From Deinococcus detaillensis (GTDB lineage: Bacteria; Deinococcota; Deinococci; Deinococcales; Deinococcaceae), in assembly GCF_007280555.1 (NCBI RefSeq), contig NZ_VKDB01000023.1:1-53130 (forward strand): a DNA stretch of 53,130 bases, written 5' to 3'. Below, in pieces: positions 27,150-36,332 of the stretch; the stretch's first letter is position 1, and every line of letters begins with the position of its first letter. A program made the position numbers and the translations under genes. The notes under the pieces were generated by a model, which saw only the letters and a list, made by a program, of their open reading frames with translations, made no database searches and was not told the origin of the DNA.

Positions 27150-27823
27150 CGCTTCCCCAGCGCACCGCGGCCCTGATTCCCGCTGCCGGACTGGGCACCC
27201 GCTTGGGGCAGGGGCCAAAAGCATTTGTCACTGTCGGCGGCCTGAGCCTGCTAGCCCGCAGCGTGGCGGCCCTCGCACCACTTGTTGACGAGGTGGTGGT
27301 GGCCCTACCGGACGGTTACGCCCTGCATGATTTGAACTTGCCGGGTGACGTCCGCGCCATCACCGGAGGCGCGACCCGCCAAGCCTCGGTGTTGGCGCTG
27401 CTGCAAGCCAGTGAAGCCGACGTGGTGCTGATCCACGACGCGGCGCGGCCCTTTTTGCCGCCGAGCGTGGGTGAGGCTGTCAAAGCTGCCGCTGCCCAAA
27501 CCGGAGCCGCCACCGCCGCGCTGCCGGTCGCCGACACGCTGGTGCGTCAGGCTGGGCCGAACTTGTGGGGCCAACTGACTTCCCGGGAGGGCCTGTGGGC
27601 GGTGCAGACGCCGCAGGGCTTTCGGCGTGAGCTGCTGCTGGAAGCCCACCGAGCCGCCGAGAAAAGCGGCATTCAGGCCACCGACGACGCCGGGCTGGTG
27701 GCGCGGCTGGGCCTGCCGGTGGCGCTGATTTTGGGTGACGCCCGACTTTTCAAAGTCACCACTCCCGGCGACCTGGTCTTGGCCGAAGCGCTGGCACGAC
27801 TCTGGGACGCCGAACATGCCTGA
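27146..27823 (+). CDS. ispD: 2-C-methyl-D-erythritol 4-phosphate cytidylyltransferase
   Basis: IspD is the third enzyme of the MEP isoprenoid pathway, joining CTP to methylerythritol phosphate. The protein has 225 residues. The nucleotide-binding signature is PAAGLGTRLGQGPKAF, followed by VDEVVVALP, ITGGATRQASV, VLIHDAARPFL, and TPQGFRRELLLEAH plus TDDAGL near the C-terminus. The start is TTG at 27146, overlapping the ubiX stop. The 3' end overlaps ispE by 8 nt, so the three genes form a tightly coupled unit. Confidence 0.93.
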   Translation: MTLPQRTAALIPAAGLGTRLGQGPKAFVTVGGLSLLARSVAALAPLVDEVVVALPDGYALHDLNLPGDVRAITGGATRQASVLALLQASEADVVLIHDAARPFLPPSVGEAVKAAAAQTGAATAALPVADTLVRQAGPNLWGQLTSREGLWAVQTPQGFRRELLLEAHRAAEKSGIQATDDAGLVARLGLPVALILGDARLFKVTTPGDLVLAEALARLWDAEHA

Positions 27824-28667
27824 GACGCTCAAGGTCTTTGCCCCCGCCAAGATCAATCTGGGTCTCTCGGTGCTGGGCCTGCGCTCTGACGGCTATCACG
27901 ACCTCTCCAGCATGATGCTGCCGCTGTCGGTGGGCGACGAACTGGAGCTAGAGCCTGCTCTTGACTTGACACTGAAGGTACTGGGCGCGGATTTGCCAAC
28001 CGGCAGCGGCAATCTGGTGTACCGGGCAGCTGAGCTGTACTTCAGGGCGGCGGGCGTGAAAGGCGGCGCTCAGATCACTCTGCATAAAGTATTGCCGCTG
28101 GCCAGCGGCCTCGGCGGCGGCAGCAGCGACGCGGCGAGTACCTTGCTGGCGCTTGATCAGCTGTATCCGGCGGGCGTTGATTTACACACACTCGCCCAGC
28201 AACTCGGCGCGGACGTGCCGTTCTTTTTGCTGGGCGGCGCGGCGTTGGCCGAGGGCACTGGGGAGCGCCTGACCCGGCTAACTGCCCCGCCAAGCTGGCT
28301 GGTGCTGCTCAATCCCGGTGTGCCGGTCAGCGCCCGCGACGCTTATTCGTGGCTGGACGAAAAGGGGGCTTACACCCCGCCGCTGGACGCTCCCGCACTG
28401 CTCGGCGCATTGGCAGCAGGTCAGATGGTGCCGTATTTCAACGCCCTGCAAGACGCGGTGGCGGTTCGTCACCCGCCGATTGCCGCCGCGCTAGAGGCAC
28501 TCACCCAAGTCGGCCTCCACAGCCCGCTGATGAGTGGTTCGGGCAGCACAGTGTTTGGACTGGCCCAAAGTGAGGCGCAGGCGAGAGCAGCAGAGGCCAA
28601 TTTGCAAGCTCAGTTTCCGAACTGGTGGGCGCGGGCGGCACAGATCAGGAGTGGACTGGCCCTCTAA
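27816..28667 (+). CDS. ispE: 4-diphosphocytidyl-2-C-methyl-D-erythritol kinase
   Basis: IspE phosphorylates the product of IspD in the MEP pathway. The protein has 283 residues and belongs to the GHMP kinase family: [13 protein letters not shown] and DGYHDL at the N-terminus, the ATP-binding [17 protein letters not shown], and a C-terminal GHMP motif [12 protein letters not shown]. The ATG at 27816 lies inside the end of ispD. The stop interlocks with the stop of the convergent gene on the other strand (shared bases 28665-28666), leaving no terminator between them. Confidence 0.93.
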   Translation: MPETLKVFAPAKINLGLSVLGLRSDGYHDLSSMMLPLSVGDELELEPALDLTLKVLGADLPTGSGNLVYRAAELYFRAAGVKGGAQITLHKVLPLASGLGGGSSDAASTLLALDQLYPAGVDLHTLAQQLGADVPFFLLGGAALAEGTGERLTRLTAPPSWLVLLNPGVPVSARDAYSWLDEKGAYTPPLDAPALLGALAAGQMVPYFNALQDAVAVRHPPIAAALEALTQVGLHSPLMSGSGSTVFGLAQSEAQARAAEANLQAQFPNWWARAAQIRSGLAL

Positions 28668-29293
28668 GCCACTCCTGCCGTTTCTTCCAGGATCCCACTG
28701 CCCCGCGTGGCGTCTTGCAAGGCTGCCCCAAACGCCTCCACGTCTTCAGGATAAAGCTGCACCGGCAAGCTCACGCCCGCGCCGCTGTAACTCTCCTCAC
28801 CACGCCCGGTATCAAATTGGCCGAGCAGGTGATACAGGGCGCTGAGAAACTCGTAGGGCACCGAAACTTGATATGTCAAGCGGGGGCACACCTCGAAACG
28901 CTCGGCAGTTCGCAGGCACTCGGCGCAGCCCCCGCCGTAAGCCCGCGCCAGTCCGCCAGTGCCGAGTTTGACGCCGCCGTAATAGCGCACCACCACCACC
29001 ATCAGGTGATCGAGGCTCTGCCCCTGAATGGCCCTGAGCATCGGCATTCCCGCCGTGCCGCTAGGTTCGCCGTCGTCGGAGAAGCGGTAAAGCGGGCCAA
29101 TCTGGTAAGCCCAGCAGTGGTGGGTGGCGTCGGGGTAACGCTCCTTGAGGGCGGCAAGCTGAGCCAGCGCTTGTTCGGGCGTGTCGGCCCGCTCAGCGAA
29201 GGCCAAAAACTCGCTGCCGTCTATCACGGCGTCTGTGCGGTGCGGCTGCGCCAGCGTCGTAAACGGCGTCAGGTCGGCGGGTGGCCCAGCCAT
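28664..29293 (-). CDS. YigZ/IMPACT family protein
   Basis: A conserved protein of the UPF0029 (YigZ/IMPACT) family, 209 residues, with biochemical role uncertain. The N-terminal domain shows the family blocks [16 protein letters not shown] and [23 protein letters not shown] smaller C-terminal ferredoxin-like domain follows. The ATG at 29293 overlaps the stop of the Nudix gene by one base (TGATG), so the two are probably translated together. A GTG codon one position earlier (29296) is an alternative start. Confidence 0.85.
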   Translation of the reverse strand: MAGPPADLTPFTTLAQPHRTDAVIDGSEFLAFAERADTPEQALAQLAALKERYPDATHHCWAYQIGPLYRFSDDGEPSGTAGMPMLRAIQGQSLDHLMVVVVRYYGGVKLGTGGLARAYGGGCAECLRTAERFEVCPRLTYQVSVPYEFLSALYHLLGQFDTGRGEESYSGAGVSLPVQLYPEDVEAFGAALQDATRGSGILEETAGVA

Positions 29294-29880
29294 CACAACA
29301 ACCCGCGCCGCGCCAGTTCGCGTCGGGCGTGAAACAACACCAAACTGCTGGGGCCGTCAAAAATCTGACCCGCTTCCAGTTGTTCGTAGATTTCAGGCAG
29401 CGGCAAGACCAAGCGCTCGATCAGTTCACTGTCTTCATTTTGGGTGCTTCCCAACTCGGCACCAAACGCCAAAAATGGATAGAACACCGCCCCGCTGATG
29501 CTCGGCTGTGGATAAAACCCCGGCAGGGCGACCCACTCGCTCGCCACGCCGCCCGCTTCTTCTTTGAGTTCGCGGGCGGCGGCCTCTGCCAAGTCCTCAC
29601 CCTCCTCCACCCCGCCCGCCACCACCGCGCAGATGCTGGCCCCCAGCGGATAGCGGTACTCGCGGATCAGCACACCCTGACCAGAGGCCGTGATCGGAAA
29701 TACGAACACGGCGCGGGGGCCGCGTGGCCGGTAGACATATTCGGCTTCCCTGCCGCCGTGCAGGCGCACCACGTCGCTCACCAAGCGGCGCGGCGGGCCA
29801 CTGAGTTCGGTGCGGCTCAGCGTTTGCCAGGGCTGCTGCTCGTCGGCAATCAGGCGGGGCCAATTGGGATGCTCGGTCAT
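29293..29880 (-). CDS. Nudix hydrolase, ADP-ribose pyrophosphatase-like
   Basis: A Nudix enzyme of 195 residues that probably hydrolyses ADP-ribose or a similar nucleoside diphosphate derivative. The Nudix box is complete, [13 protein letters not shown] then RELKEEAGG, with a preceding strand pattern [21 protein letters not shown] and a [10 protein letters not shown] segment typical of the ADP-ribose group. The ATG at 29880 is supported by TATCCT ending 6 nt upstream; a longer frame to 30054 would overlap the divergent amidase gene and is unlikely. It is the first gene of a two-gene unit with the YigZ-family gene. Confidence 0.85.
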   Translation of the reverse strand: MTEHPNWPRLIADEQQPWQTLSRTELSGPPRRLVSDVVRLHGGREAEYVYRPRGPRAVFVFPITASGQGVLIREYRYPLGASICAVVAGGVEEGEDLAEAAARELKEEAGGVASEWVALPGFYPQPSISGAVFYPFLAFGAELGSTQNEDSELIERLVLPLPEIYEQLEAGQIFDGPSSLVLFHARRELARRGLL

Positions 29881-29886
29881 GGCCTG

Positions 29887-29892
29887 AGGATA
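29887..29892 (-). promoter_or_regulatory. -10 box for the Nudix-yigZ pair
   Basis: TATCCT on the minus strand ends 6 nt before the ATG at 29880. Confidence 0.55.
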
Positions 29893-29995
29893 GGGCCTTA
29901 GCCGGTATGCCGCCACCTGATTACGCCGATTTAACCCTTGAATGAGACTTGCCTGAGCGCTTCTCACTCCCAGAGTCTTAAAGTAAGGCTCAGAC

Positions 29996-32047
29996 ATGCG
30001 GGACGCCTTCAAGATCCTTTCATCTGCAAGCTTGCTGCTGGGAGCGCTCCTCACTCAGCAGGTTGCCGCCCAGACTGCTGCGCCCAGCGACCCGTTCGTG
30101 CGCGGCGCACCTGCCCAGAGCTTGCCGGGTCTGACGCCGCTCACGACTCCCACACTCCAAACCAGCACTTACCCAACCAGCACTTCAGCGCTTAGCAACT
30201 CCGTTGGTTCCAGCCCGCCGAGTACTCCCCCATCTCCCAGCCGTCTCAATCCACTTCCGCCGACAGCGGCCCCCAGCGCCAGCGAGTTCCCCGCGCTCGG
30301 CTCGCCCCGCGTCTACAGCGAGGGCAGCCAAACCAAAGTGGTCTACGATCTGCCCACCGGCGTCGTCTACAGCCTGATCCAAGAATTCAGCGGCCTGCGC
30401 CTCGAGTTCCGGCAAGTGCGCTCAGCGCCCAGTGTCACCGCTCAACTCGGTGCCGCTGTCGGTGAATACCGGGTGGCTTCCTCGCCCAGCGGCGTGCAGA
30501 TCAGGCTCGCCACGCCGTTTTCGCTCAGCGCCAAAAGCGGGTGGCGGGCCAGTGAGGCCATCATCGCCTCCGGTGGGCGGGTACTGATTTTAGAAATTGG
30601 CCCGGCCATCGGTGGCGGCGCGGCGGCCAGTCTGCGCGGCACAGTGAAAACCGATCCCCCCCCGCCCAGCGAACAAGCGGTGAGTCCGGGCGGCGTGGGG
30701 CTGACCCCGCTTGCGCTCAAGAGTAATCTAAGCACCGCGCCGCCGATCAGCTTAAGCCGTGGCGCGGCGACCAGTTCACTCGCTTCCACCGCGTTCAGTT
30801 CAGCCGTGGGCCTAGCCGACCCCGCTCAGGGCCTCCTTTCGCCCAGTGACACGGCCGCGGCCGCCGGAAGTTCGGGAACCAGCGCCGCCAGCCAACTGCC
30901 GCCCGGCGACTCGCTGGGCAACGCGGCTGGCGCTTTGCCCGCGCCCGCTGTGGGCCTGCCCGGCATCAGCGACGGCGATCCCAACATCACACGCGGCAAA
31001 GCCAACGGCAGCCCGCAGGCCGGAGCTATTTTGGCCGCGCCACGTATCGGCAAAAACCCCGGCGTCACGCGGGTGGTGCTCGACTTGCCGCCCGGCACCA
31101 GTTTTCAAATCTCACCGGGAGCGCTGGGTCTGAGCATCGACCTGGTCGGCGTCGGCGCAGATCCGCTCAGTGCCGGCATCGTCAGCAGCGAGCTGCGCGG
31201 CTGGCGCTACAGTCCGGCGGCGGCGGGTTCCGGCACGGCCAGCCGCAGCAACGTCTTTTTGCTTTCGTCCTCGCCGCTGACCTTGCACAGCGGCTGGCGC
31301 GGCGTGTTGCTGCCGCCCGCCGGCGGCTCAGACCGCTCGCGGCTGGCGATCGACTTTTCGCCCGCCTTTGCCAACACCACCCCGCTTTTGCCCGCCGAAA
31401 AAGTGCTGGCCGCTGCGCCGCCCGTGCGCTCATCCGCGCTGACCTTCAACGGAACAGCCTTGGCGCTGCCCAGCGTCGTCATTGACGCCGGGCACGGTGG
31501 GCGCGACCCCGGCGCGGTGGGCCTGGTGACCGAGAAAATGGTGGTGCTGGACGTGGCCCTGCGGGTGCGGCGCTACCTTCAGTCGGCGGGCATTAACGTC
31601 ATCATGAGCCGCGAAAACGACAGCGCCATTTCCAACGACAAAAACACCGACCTCAATGCCCGCGCCGCGCTGGGCTACAACGGCGCTCAGCTGTATGTCA
31701 GCATTCACGCCAACAGCATGGAGCCGGTCAATGTGCTCAGGGGCTACGGCATCGAAACCTGGTGGAACAACAACAACGCCGCCAGTTCGGCCTTTGCCGG
31801 ATTGCTGCAAGCCAATATTATTCAAACCACTGGAGCTTACAACCAGGGGCTGAAAAGCTCGCGCTCGCTGGCGGTGCTGCGCGGCTCGCGAGTGCCCGCC
31901 GCTTTGGTCGAAATCGGCTTCGTGGGCCATCCGGTCGACGGCAGCAACTTGGAAGACGACAACTACCTCGAGCGGGTGGCGCTGGGCATCGCACGCGGCA
32001 TCCGCGAGGCGCTGGTGACGGGCGTGGCCACGCCAGCGGGCAAGTAA
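29996..32047 (+). CDS. N-acetylmuramoyl-L-alanine amidase with AMIN-like domains
   Basis: An exported enzyme that cleaves the bond between peptide and sugar in peptidoglycan, acting in cell separation or wall turnover. The protein has 683 residues. A signal peptide covers about 1-25, and a Ser/Thr/Pro-rich stretch about 30-95. Two AMIN-like beta domains lie near 100-205 and 345-465, joined by a low-complexity Ala/Ser/Pro linker. The catalytic Amidase_3 domain covers about 490-678, with zinc ligands H500 in IDAGHGGRD and H571 in SIHANS, and catalytic E639 in LVEIGF. TAAGGC lies 6 nt before the ATG, an imperfect version of the local leaderless pattern. Confidence 0.9.
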   Translation: MRDAFKILSSASLLLGALLTQQVAAQTAAPSDPFVRGAPAQSLPGLTPLTTPTLQTSTYPTSTSALSNSVGSSPPSTPPSPSRLNPLPPTAAPSASEFPALGSPRVYSEGSQTKVVYDLPTGVVYSLIQEFSGLRLEFRQVRSAPSVTAQLGAAVGEYRVASSPSGVQIRLATPFSLSAKSGWRASEAIIASGGRVLILEIGPAIGGGAAASLRGTVKTDPPPPSEQAVSPGGVGLTPLALKSNLSTAPPISLSRGAATSSLASTAFSSAVGLADPAQGLLSPSDTAAAAGSSGTSAASQLPPGDSLGNAAGALPAPAVGLPGISDGDPNITRGKANGSPQAGAILAAPRIGKNPGVTRVVLDLPPGTSFQISPGALGLSIDLVGVGADPLSAGIVSSELRGWRYSPAAAGSGTASRSNVFLLSSSPLTLHSGWRGVLLPPAGGSDRSRLAIDFSPAFANTTPLLPAEKVLAAAPPVRSSALTFNGTALALPSVVIDAGHGGRDPGAVGLVTEKMVVLDVALRVRRYLQSAGINVIMSRENDSAISNDKNTDLNARAALGYNGAQLYVSIHANSMEPVNVLRGYGIETWWNNNNAASSAFAGLLQANIIQTTGAYNQGLKSSRSLAVLRGSRVPAALVEIGFVGHPVDGSNLEDDNYLERVALGIARGIREALVTGVATPAGK

Positions 32048-32067
32048 AGAAGCCCCCAAGTGAGCGT

Positions 32068-32919
32068 TTAGCTTTTGCTGCTGTCCCCCAGCGGCACGGC
32101 AATCTGTTTGCGGGCGGCCTGAGCGGTGGGGGTCAGCCACACCACGCCGCTGCCGGTTAGGCTATAGATCATGCCCTCGCCGCTGCGGTAGGTGCTGAAC
32201 CAGCCCCGGTCGAACTTTTCGATATTGAACTGCAAACTGCTGGAAAACAGCAGGATCAGGTCGCCGTCTATGCGCATTTCGTCGTTGTTGAGGGTGTGGA
32301 TTTCGATTTCCTCGAACGGCACCGGGCTCTCCAGCACGAAGTAGCCGGTTCCCTTGAGTTCCGGCGACACCAAGCCGTTGCCGCCGAAAGCGCGGGCGTC
32401 GAGCATGAGGCGCGGCGACATGTCCATGCTGGTTTCGCACGAGTAAAAAGCTCCGTCGTCGATGATGTAGTTATCGTTCGGCGAATCTTTTTCACCGATA
32501 ATCAGGTGTTTGTAAGTGGGTTCTGTCCAGACCACGCCGCTGCCCTGAAAGATGTTGCGCGACGACGACTCGCCCATTGCTCGGCCCGCCGCCATCCGCG
32601 CCACCCCGCCGAGCAGGCCGCCCAGCCCGCCGCCCCCTTGGTTGCCGCCGCCCATCCCCGGCGAACTCTGCATTCCGCTCAGCGACTTCATGCGGATATT
32701 GCCCCGGCTGAACTGAAAGGCTCCGGGTTGCAGCAGCGCCCCGCCGCCGTCGAGCTTAATCTCGAGGACGTTGGGACGCATTCCCAAGCGGTCAGCGGCG
32801 TAGAAGTGCTGCGCTTCGTAGAGGTCGTGCGGCTGCACCGGACTTTGGTAAGTGGTAAAGGTCACGCCCTTGCCGGCGGCGGTGTCGAGCTGCTTGAGAT
32901 TTTCACGGCGCTTTTCCAT
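32068..32919 (-). CDS. AIM24 family protein
   Basis: A protein of the AIM24 (TIGR00266/DUF124) family, 283 residues. The fold is a repeated beta domain: YEAQHFYAADRLGMRPNVL, LLQPGAFQFSRGNIRMKS, then SRNIFQGSGVVWTEPTYKHL, LVSPELKGTGYFVLESP, and RSGEGMIYSLTGSGVVWLTP at the end. A Gly-rich loop (about 86-105) interrupts the first half. Function in bacteria is unknown; the yeast homologue is mitochondrial. AGGAGG upstream marks the ATG at 32919. The ATP-grasp gene lies 50 nt upstream on the same strand, so they may form an operon. Confidence 0.82.
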   Translation of the reverse strand: MEKRRENLKQLDTAAGKGVTFTTYQSPVQPHDLYEAQHFYAADRLGMRPNVLEIKLDGGGALLQPGAFQFSRGNIRMKSLSGMQSSPGMGGGNQGGGGLGGLLGGVARMAAGRAMGESSSRNIFQGSGVVWTEPTYKHLIIGEKDSPNDNYIIDDGAFYSCETSMDMSPRLMLDARAFGGNGLVSPELKGTGYFVLESPVPFEEIEIHTLNNDEMRIDGDLILLFSSSLQFNIEKFDRGWFSTYRSGEGMIYSLTGSGVVWLTPTAQAARKQIAVPLGDSSKS

Positions 32920-32969
32920 GCTGAGCCTCCTGCCTTGAAGTTAAAGTGAAGATGAAATCACAGTTTACC

Positions 32970-34013
32970 TCACAGCGCTTTTGCAGGCAGCGCAATGACT
33001 TCTTGGCTCTCGGTGACGCGCCTGCCCGCCGCAAAGGTCAGGTCGCCCAGCGGCACACCAAAATGTGAATCCACTTCCAGCAGGCCCAATTCCAGGCCGC
33101 TGAGCGCCGCGCTGATGGGCAAGCCGCCGCTGGCACGGGCGTTGACTTCCAGGAGTTTGGGCTGGCCGTGCTTATCTTCACGGAACTGGGCATTGAAGAG
33201 GCCGTCCATCTGGAGTTCGCGGCAGAGGAGGGCCGTCCACTCGCGCATCTGCGGATGCTCCACAGCGGTTTGCAAGTTGCCCAGCCCCACGAGCTTGCGC
33301 CGAATCACGCAGGTCAGCAGCTCGCCGCCGCGAGCGAGGGCGTCAATGCTGTATTCAAAGCCGGGCAGGGTTTCCATCACCAGCATCACTGGCAGTTCCT
33401 GATCCTTAAACAGCAGTTCGGCAGCGGGGTAGCTCAGGCGCAGCGGGTTGCCGCTCAAAAAGTATTTGAGGTCGTCACCCTCGGTCAAAATCCTAAAGCC
33501 GATCCCGAAGATGCCGCGTGCGGGTTTGATACAGGCCGAGCCGTACTCGGCTTCGAGTTCGCGGGCCGCCGCCAGCATCTCCGGCCAATTGTGCACGGGC
33601 CGCGTTTCGGGCATGGGGATGTGCTCAGCGAAGGTCTGGTAAAAGTGGGCTTTGTCTTCGCACCGCTCAAAACTGGCCGGGTCAGTGCTGGGAACAATGA
33701 GGCGGCAACCGGCGGCCCCAATCTCAGCGCGGTGCTGGGCCAAGTGTGCGGCGTAACGCCCCGCCACCAGCGCGGCGATGTTGTGTTCCCGCACGGTTTG
33801 CAGCACGTACTTCAAATATGCCGCCGCGCTGGGCATAGCCGGCTCGACAAAGCCGTGATCCGCCGCGCCGAGATAGCCCGCGTCCGGTGAAGTGTGGCTG
33901 GCCAGCACCCGGTAGCGCCCTGAGCGTTTGACTTGGCGAATGCGCTGCAAGGTGGGGCTGATATTTTTGCTGAACCAAACGGGAGGAAGCGCATCAGGTG
34001 AGGCAGTGGACAT
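32970..34013 (-). CDS. ATP-grasp ligase of unknown substrate
   Basis: The protein has 347 residues with the ATP-grasp arrangement: a pre-ATP-grasp Rossmann-like domain (about 1-115), a nucleotide-binding strand-loop (SACIKPARGIFGIGFRIL, near 165-182), and a metal-binding C-terminal block LLEVNARASGG with E289, N291 and R293. Such enzymes join a carboxylate to an amine or thiol through an acyl phosphate, but the acceptor here is not evident. It has no signal peptide. TAATGC lies 6 nt before the ATG. The AIM24 gene follows 50 nt downstream. Confidence 0.78.
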   Translation of the reverse strand: MSTASPDALPPVWFSKNISPTLQRIRQVKRSGRYRVLASHTSPDAGYLGAADHGFVEPAMPSAAAYLKYVLQTVREHNIAALVAGRYAAHLAQHRAEIGAAGCRLIVPSTDPASFERCEDKAHFYQTFAEHIPMPETRPVHNWPEMLAAARELEAEYGSACIKPARGIFGIGFRILTEGDDLKYFLSGNPLRLSYPAAELLFKDQELPVMLVMETLPGFEYSIDALARGGELLTCVIRRKLVGLGNLQTAVEHPQMREWTALLCRELQMDGLFNAQFREDKHGQPKLLEVNARASGGLPISAALSGLELGLLEVDSHFGVPLGDLTFAAGRRVTESQEVIALPAKAL

Positions 34014-34123
34014 GAAGACGCATTATGCCGCCCGCTGAGAGCCGGCAGCGCAGGCCTACGATTTTAGTACCTGCAATCTTGATCCCTGTAACTTTAATAA
34101 ATGTCCGACTTCTTCACTCCGCT

Positions 34124-34129
34124 TATAAT
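34124..34129 (+). promoter_or_regulatory. -10 box upstream of the 120-residue protein gene
   Basis: TATAAT, a perfect consensus, lies 83 nt before the ATG at 34213. The -35 region is weak. Here the message has a real leader and a Shine-Dalgarno. Confidence 0.5.
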
Positions 34130-34212
34130 CGACTCCGCGTTTTTGAAGGCACCTCAAGTTCAGTTCTTTCTCCGCCTTCTTCCCTCAATCTTTTTTAAGG
34201 AGCCATTCTCCC

Positions 34213-34575
34213 ATGCGAATCACTGCCGTTTTTGAAAATCTGGCCCAAGCCGAAGCCGCCCTTCAAGACCTCCACCAAGCGGGCGCGGGCGACGCCAAAC
34301 TGACGCTGCTTGAGCACGCGGCCGCCGGGAGCCACTCCAGCGAAGCGTTCGGCGATATTTACGCCAGCGCCGAGAGCGGCCTGAGCACAGAAGAAGGCCG
34401 CAAGAAACCGTTCGGCAGCACCTATGAGGAAAGCGGCACGCCCACCGCTCAGCCCACCGAGTTCTCGGCAGAACTGCTCGACAAGGGCGGGGTGTTGGTA
34501 GCCGTGGAAACCGACCAAACCAGCCTCAGCGAAAACGAAGTGCAGACAATCTTGAATCATTACGCGGTGAGATAA
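34213..34575 (+). CDS. Small hypothetical protein, possible stress protein
   Basis: A soluble protein of 120 residues. The N-terminal part (MRITAVFENLAQAEAALQDL, then KLTLLEHAAAG) and the C-terminal part (LLDKGGVLVAVETDQTSLS, then EVQTILNHYAV) look like the two halves of a small alpha/beta ferredoxin-like fold, as in general-stress proteins that sense or scaffold; that resemblance is inference. A polar Ser/Glu/Thr-rich loop (40-85) sits between the halves. It has a consensus -10 box, an AAGGAG Shine-Dalgarno (34198-34203) and a terminator, all suggesting a well-expressed single gene. Confidence 0.7.
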   Translation: MRITAVFENLAQAEAALQDLHQAGAGDAKLTLLEHAAAGSHSSEAFGDIYASAESGLSTEEGRKKPFGSTYEESGTPTAQPTEFSAELLDKGGVLVAVETDQTSLSENEVQTILNHYAVR

Positions 34576-34940
34576 AGCAACGGTAAGCTAGCAAAAGCGG
34601 CAAGACAACAGAATCAAAAACCCATGAAGGGGGTCAGTCTGGCCCTCTTTTTTTGGTTTTTGAAACGGTCTTCACTCGCTCGCCAGCGGGTTCGGCAGCG
34701 AGAGCTTTGAATGCAGCGTGGCAAGGTTGATCTCTGCAAACGGGTAAGAAGCGCTGCTCATCTACAGGCCTATAAAATTGCTGAATCCTTTATGCTGTCT
34801 TCTGAATTTAACGAACACAGCACGCTGGCCACTATCATCTAAACGTTAAGCGCCTTCTGACGGCTGAAGTTTTGGAGGGGGACATTCGGCGGCCTATTAA
34901 GCAAGGCGAGCGTTTACTTGCGCCAAAAGGAGTCCCGACT
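34576..34940. other. Intergenic region upstream of the cfa-like gene
   Basis: About 365 bases. It contains the terminator above and then A/T-richer sequence with several -10-like hexamers (TATAAA near 34772, TATGCT near 34792, TATCAT near 34835), any of which could serve the cfa-like gene. No RNA gene or riboswitch is recognised. Confidence 0.4.
34627..34653 (+). terminator. Terminator after the 120-residue protein gene
   Basis: AAGGGGGTC (34627-34635) pairs with GGCCCTCTT (34641-34649) with two G-T wobbles, followed by a T run. Confidence 0.75.
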
Positions 34941-36278
34941 TTGTCTTTACCACTTTCTTCAGTGAGTCCGTTTCCCCAGCAGGCCCTCGCCTCCTCGCGC
35001 CAGATCGTGAGCTTGTTGTTCGGCCCGCCAAGTCGGCGCAGCTTCCACGTGCGCTACTGGGACGGCAGCCAGGAAGGCCCAGCCGGAAGCACGCCCGCGA
35101 CGGTGACGCTGACTTCGCCGGCTTCGCTGAGGCGAATGCTGTGGCCGCCTTCGGATTTGGCGCTGGGCGAAGCGTTTATTTTCGGCGACTTCGATGTGGA
35201 AGGCAGCTTGGAGCACGTGCTGGCGCAGGCCGTGCAAATCGGCGATCAGCTGCTGCGGCCCGCCGTCGCGGCGCGGGTGGTGGCGGCGCTGCTGAGTTTG
35301 CCCGACACCAAGCGCCCCACTCCGAATCTGAACTTTGACGACACCAGCAAAACCCACTCCAAAGAGCGTGACGCCCACGCCATCCGTTATCACTACGACA
35401 TCGGCAACGACTTTTACAAGCTGTGGCTCGACGAGCGCATGGTGTATTCCTGCGCTTACTTCAAAACCGAACACGACACGCTCGAACAAGCCCAGACCAC
35501 CAAACTTGACCGCATCTGCAAAAAGCTGCGTCTTCAACCCGGCGAGCGCCTACTCGACATCGGCTGCGGCTGGGGCGGGCTGGCGATTTACGCCGCGCAG
35601 CATTACGGCGTCACCGTCACCGGGATTACGCTGAGTCCGTCGCAGGCCGAGGTGGCGCGGGAGCGGGCTGAGGCGGCGGGCGTGGGCGACAAAGTCAAGA
35701 TCGAGATTCGGGATTACCGCGATTTATCCGCCTCCACGCGCTACGACAAAGTTGCCAGTATCGGCATGTTCGAGCATGTCGGGCGGGCCAAGATGCCGAA
35801 GTATTTCGCCCAGATCTACAAGCTGCTCCGGCCCGGCGGCTTGCTGCTCAATCACGGCATCGTCAAAGAAATTGCCCCCAACTTTATTCACTGGGGCTTT
35901 GGAACGGTCGAGCGCTATCTCAACGCCCACTCCTTTTTGCAAAACTACGTGTTTCCCGACGGCGAACTGCGGCGGCTGAGCGAAGTCAATTTGCGGGCCG
36001 AGCAAGCTGGTTTTGAAATCCGCGACGCCGAAAACATGCGCGAACACTACGCCCTGACCCTGCGCCAGTGGGTGATGCGCCTCGAAGACCACCACGCCGA
36101 GATTCTGGCGCGTGGCCTGGCCGACGAAGTGACGTACCGCATCTGGCGCTTGTATATGGCTGGAAGCGCTCAGTCATTCACGGCGGGCCGCATCGGCGTG
36201 GTGCAGACCCTGCTGGCCAAACCTCTGCCGAGCGGCGAGGTGAACTTGCCGCTCGGCAGAGCCGACATCGAGGCCTGA
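34941..36278 (+). CDS. Cyclopropane-fatty-acyl-phospholipid synthase-like methyltransferase
   Basis: The enzyme should transfer a methylene or methyl group from SAM to double bonds of membrane phospholipid acyl chains. The protein has 445 residues, like Cfa. An N-terminal lipid-binding domain (to about 120) contains ALGEAFIFGDFDVEGSLEHV. The core has HYDIGNDFYKLWLDERMVYSCAYF, the SAM motif LLDIGCGWGGLAIYAAQ, then SIGMFEHVG, the Cfa segment RYLNAHSFLQNYVFPDGEL and MAGSAQSFTAGRIG. TTG at 34941 is preferred because AAAAGGAG lies 8 nt upstream; a further in-frame TTG at 34872 adds 23 residues. A tandem repeat lies across its end. Confidence 0.85.
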   Translation: MSLPLSSVSPFPQQALASSRQIVSLLFGPPSRRSFHVRYWDGSQEGPAGSTPATVTLTSPASLRRMLWPPSDLALGEAFIFGDFDVEGSLEHVLAQAVQIGDQLLRPAVAARVVAALLSLPDTKRPTPNLNFDDTSKTHSKERDAHAIRYHYDIGNDFYKLWLDERMVYSCAYFKTEHDTLEQAQTTKLDRICKKLRLQPGERLLDIGCGWGGLAIYAAQHYGVTVTGITLSPSQAEVARERAEAAGVGDKVKIEIRDYRDLSASTRYDKVASIGMFEHVGRAKMPKYFAQIYKLLRPGGLLLNHGIVKEIAPNFIHWGFGTVERYLNAHSFLQNYVFPDGELRRLSEVNLRAEQAGFEIRDAENMREHYALTLRQWVMRLEDHHAEILARGLADEVTYRIWRLYMAGSAQSFTAGRIGVVQTLLAKPLPSGEVNLPLGRADIEA

Positions 36279-36332
36279 GCGCTCAGCTTTTCAGCGGCGC
36301 TCAGCTTTTCAGCGGCGCTCAGCTCTCCAGCA
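36279..36332. repeat. 18-bp tandem repeat between convergent genes
   Basis: Two identical copies of GCGCTCAGCTTTTCAGCG (36279-36296, 36297-36314) and a third, diverged copy (36315-36332) that contains the stop and last codons of the minus-strand gene ending at 36319. Confidence 0.85.

Noticed and set aside
34576..34940. Possible riboswitch or small RNA upstream of the cfa-like gene
   Set aside because: No recognised conserved fold; only scattered -10-like hexamers and one terminator are visible.
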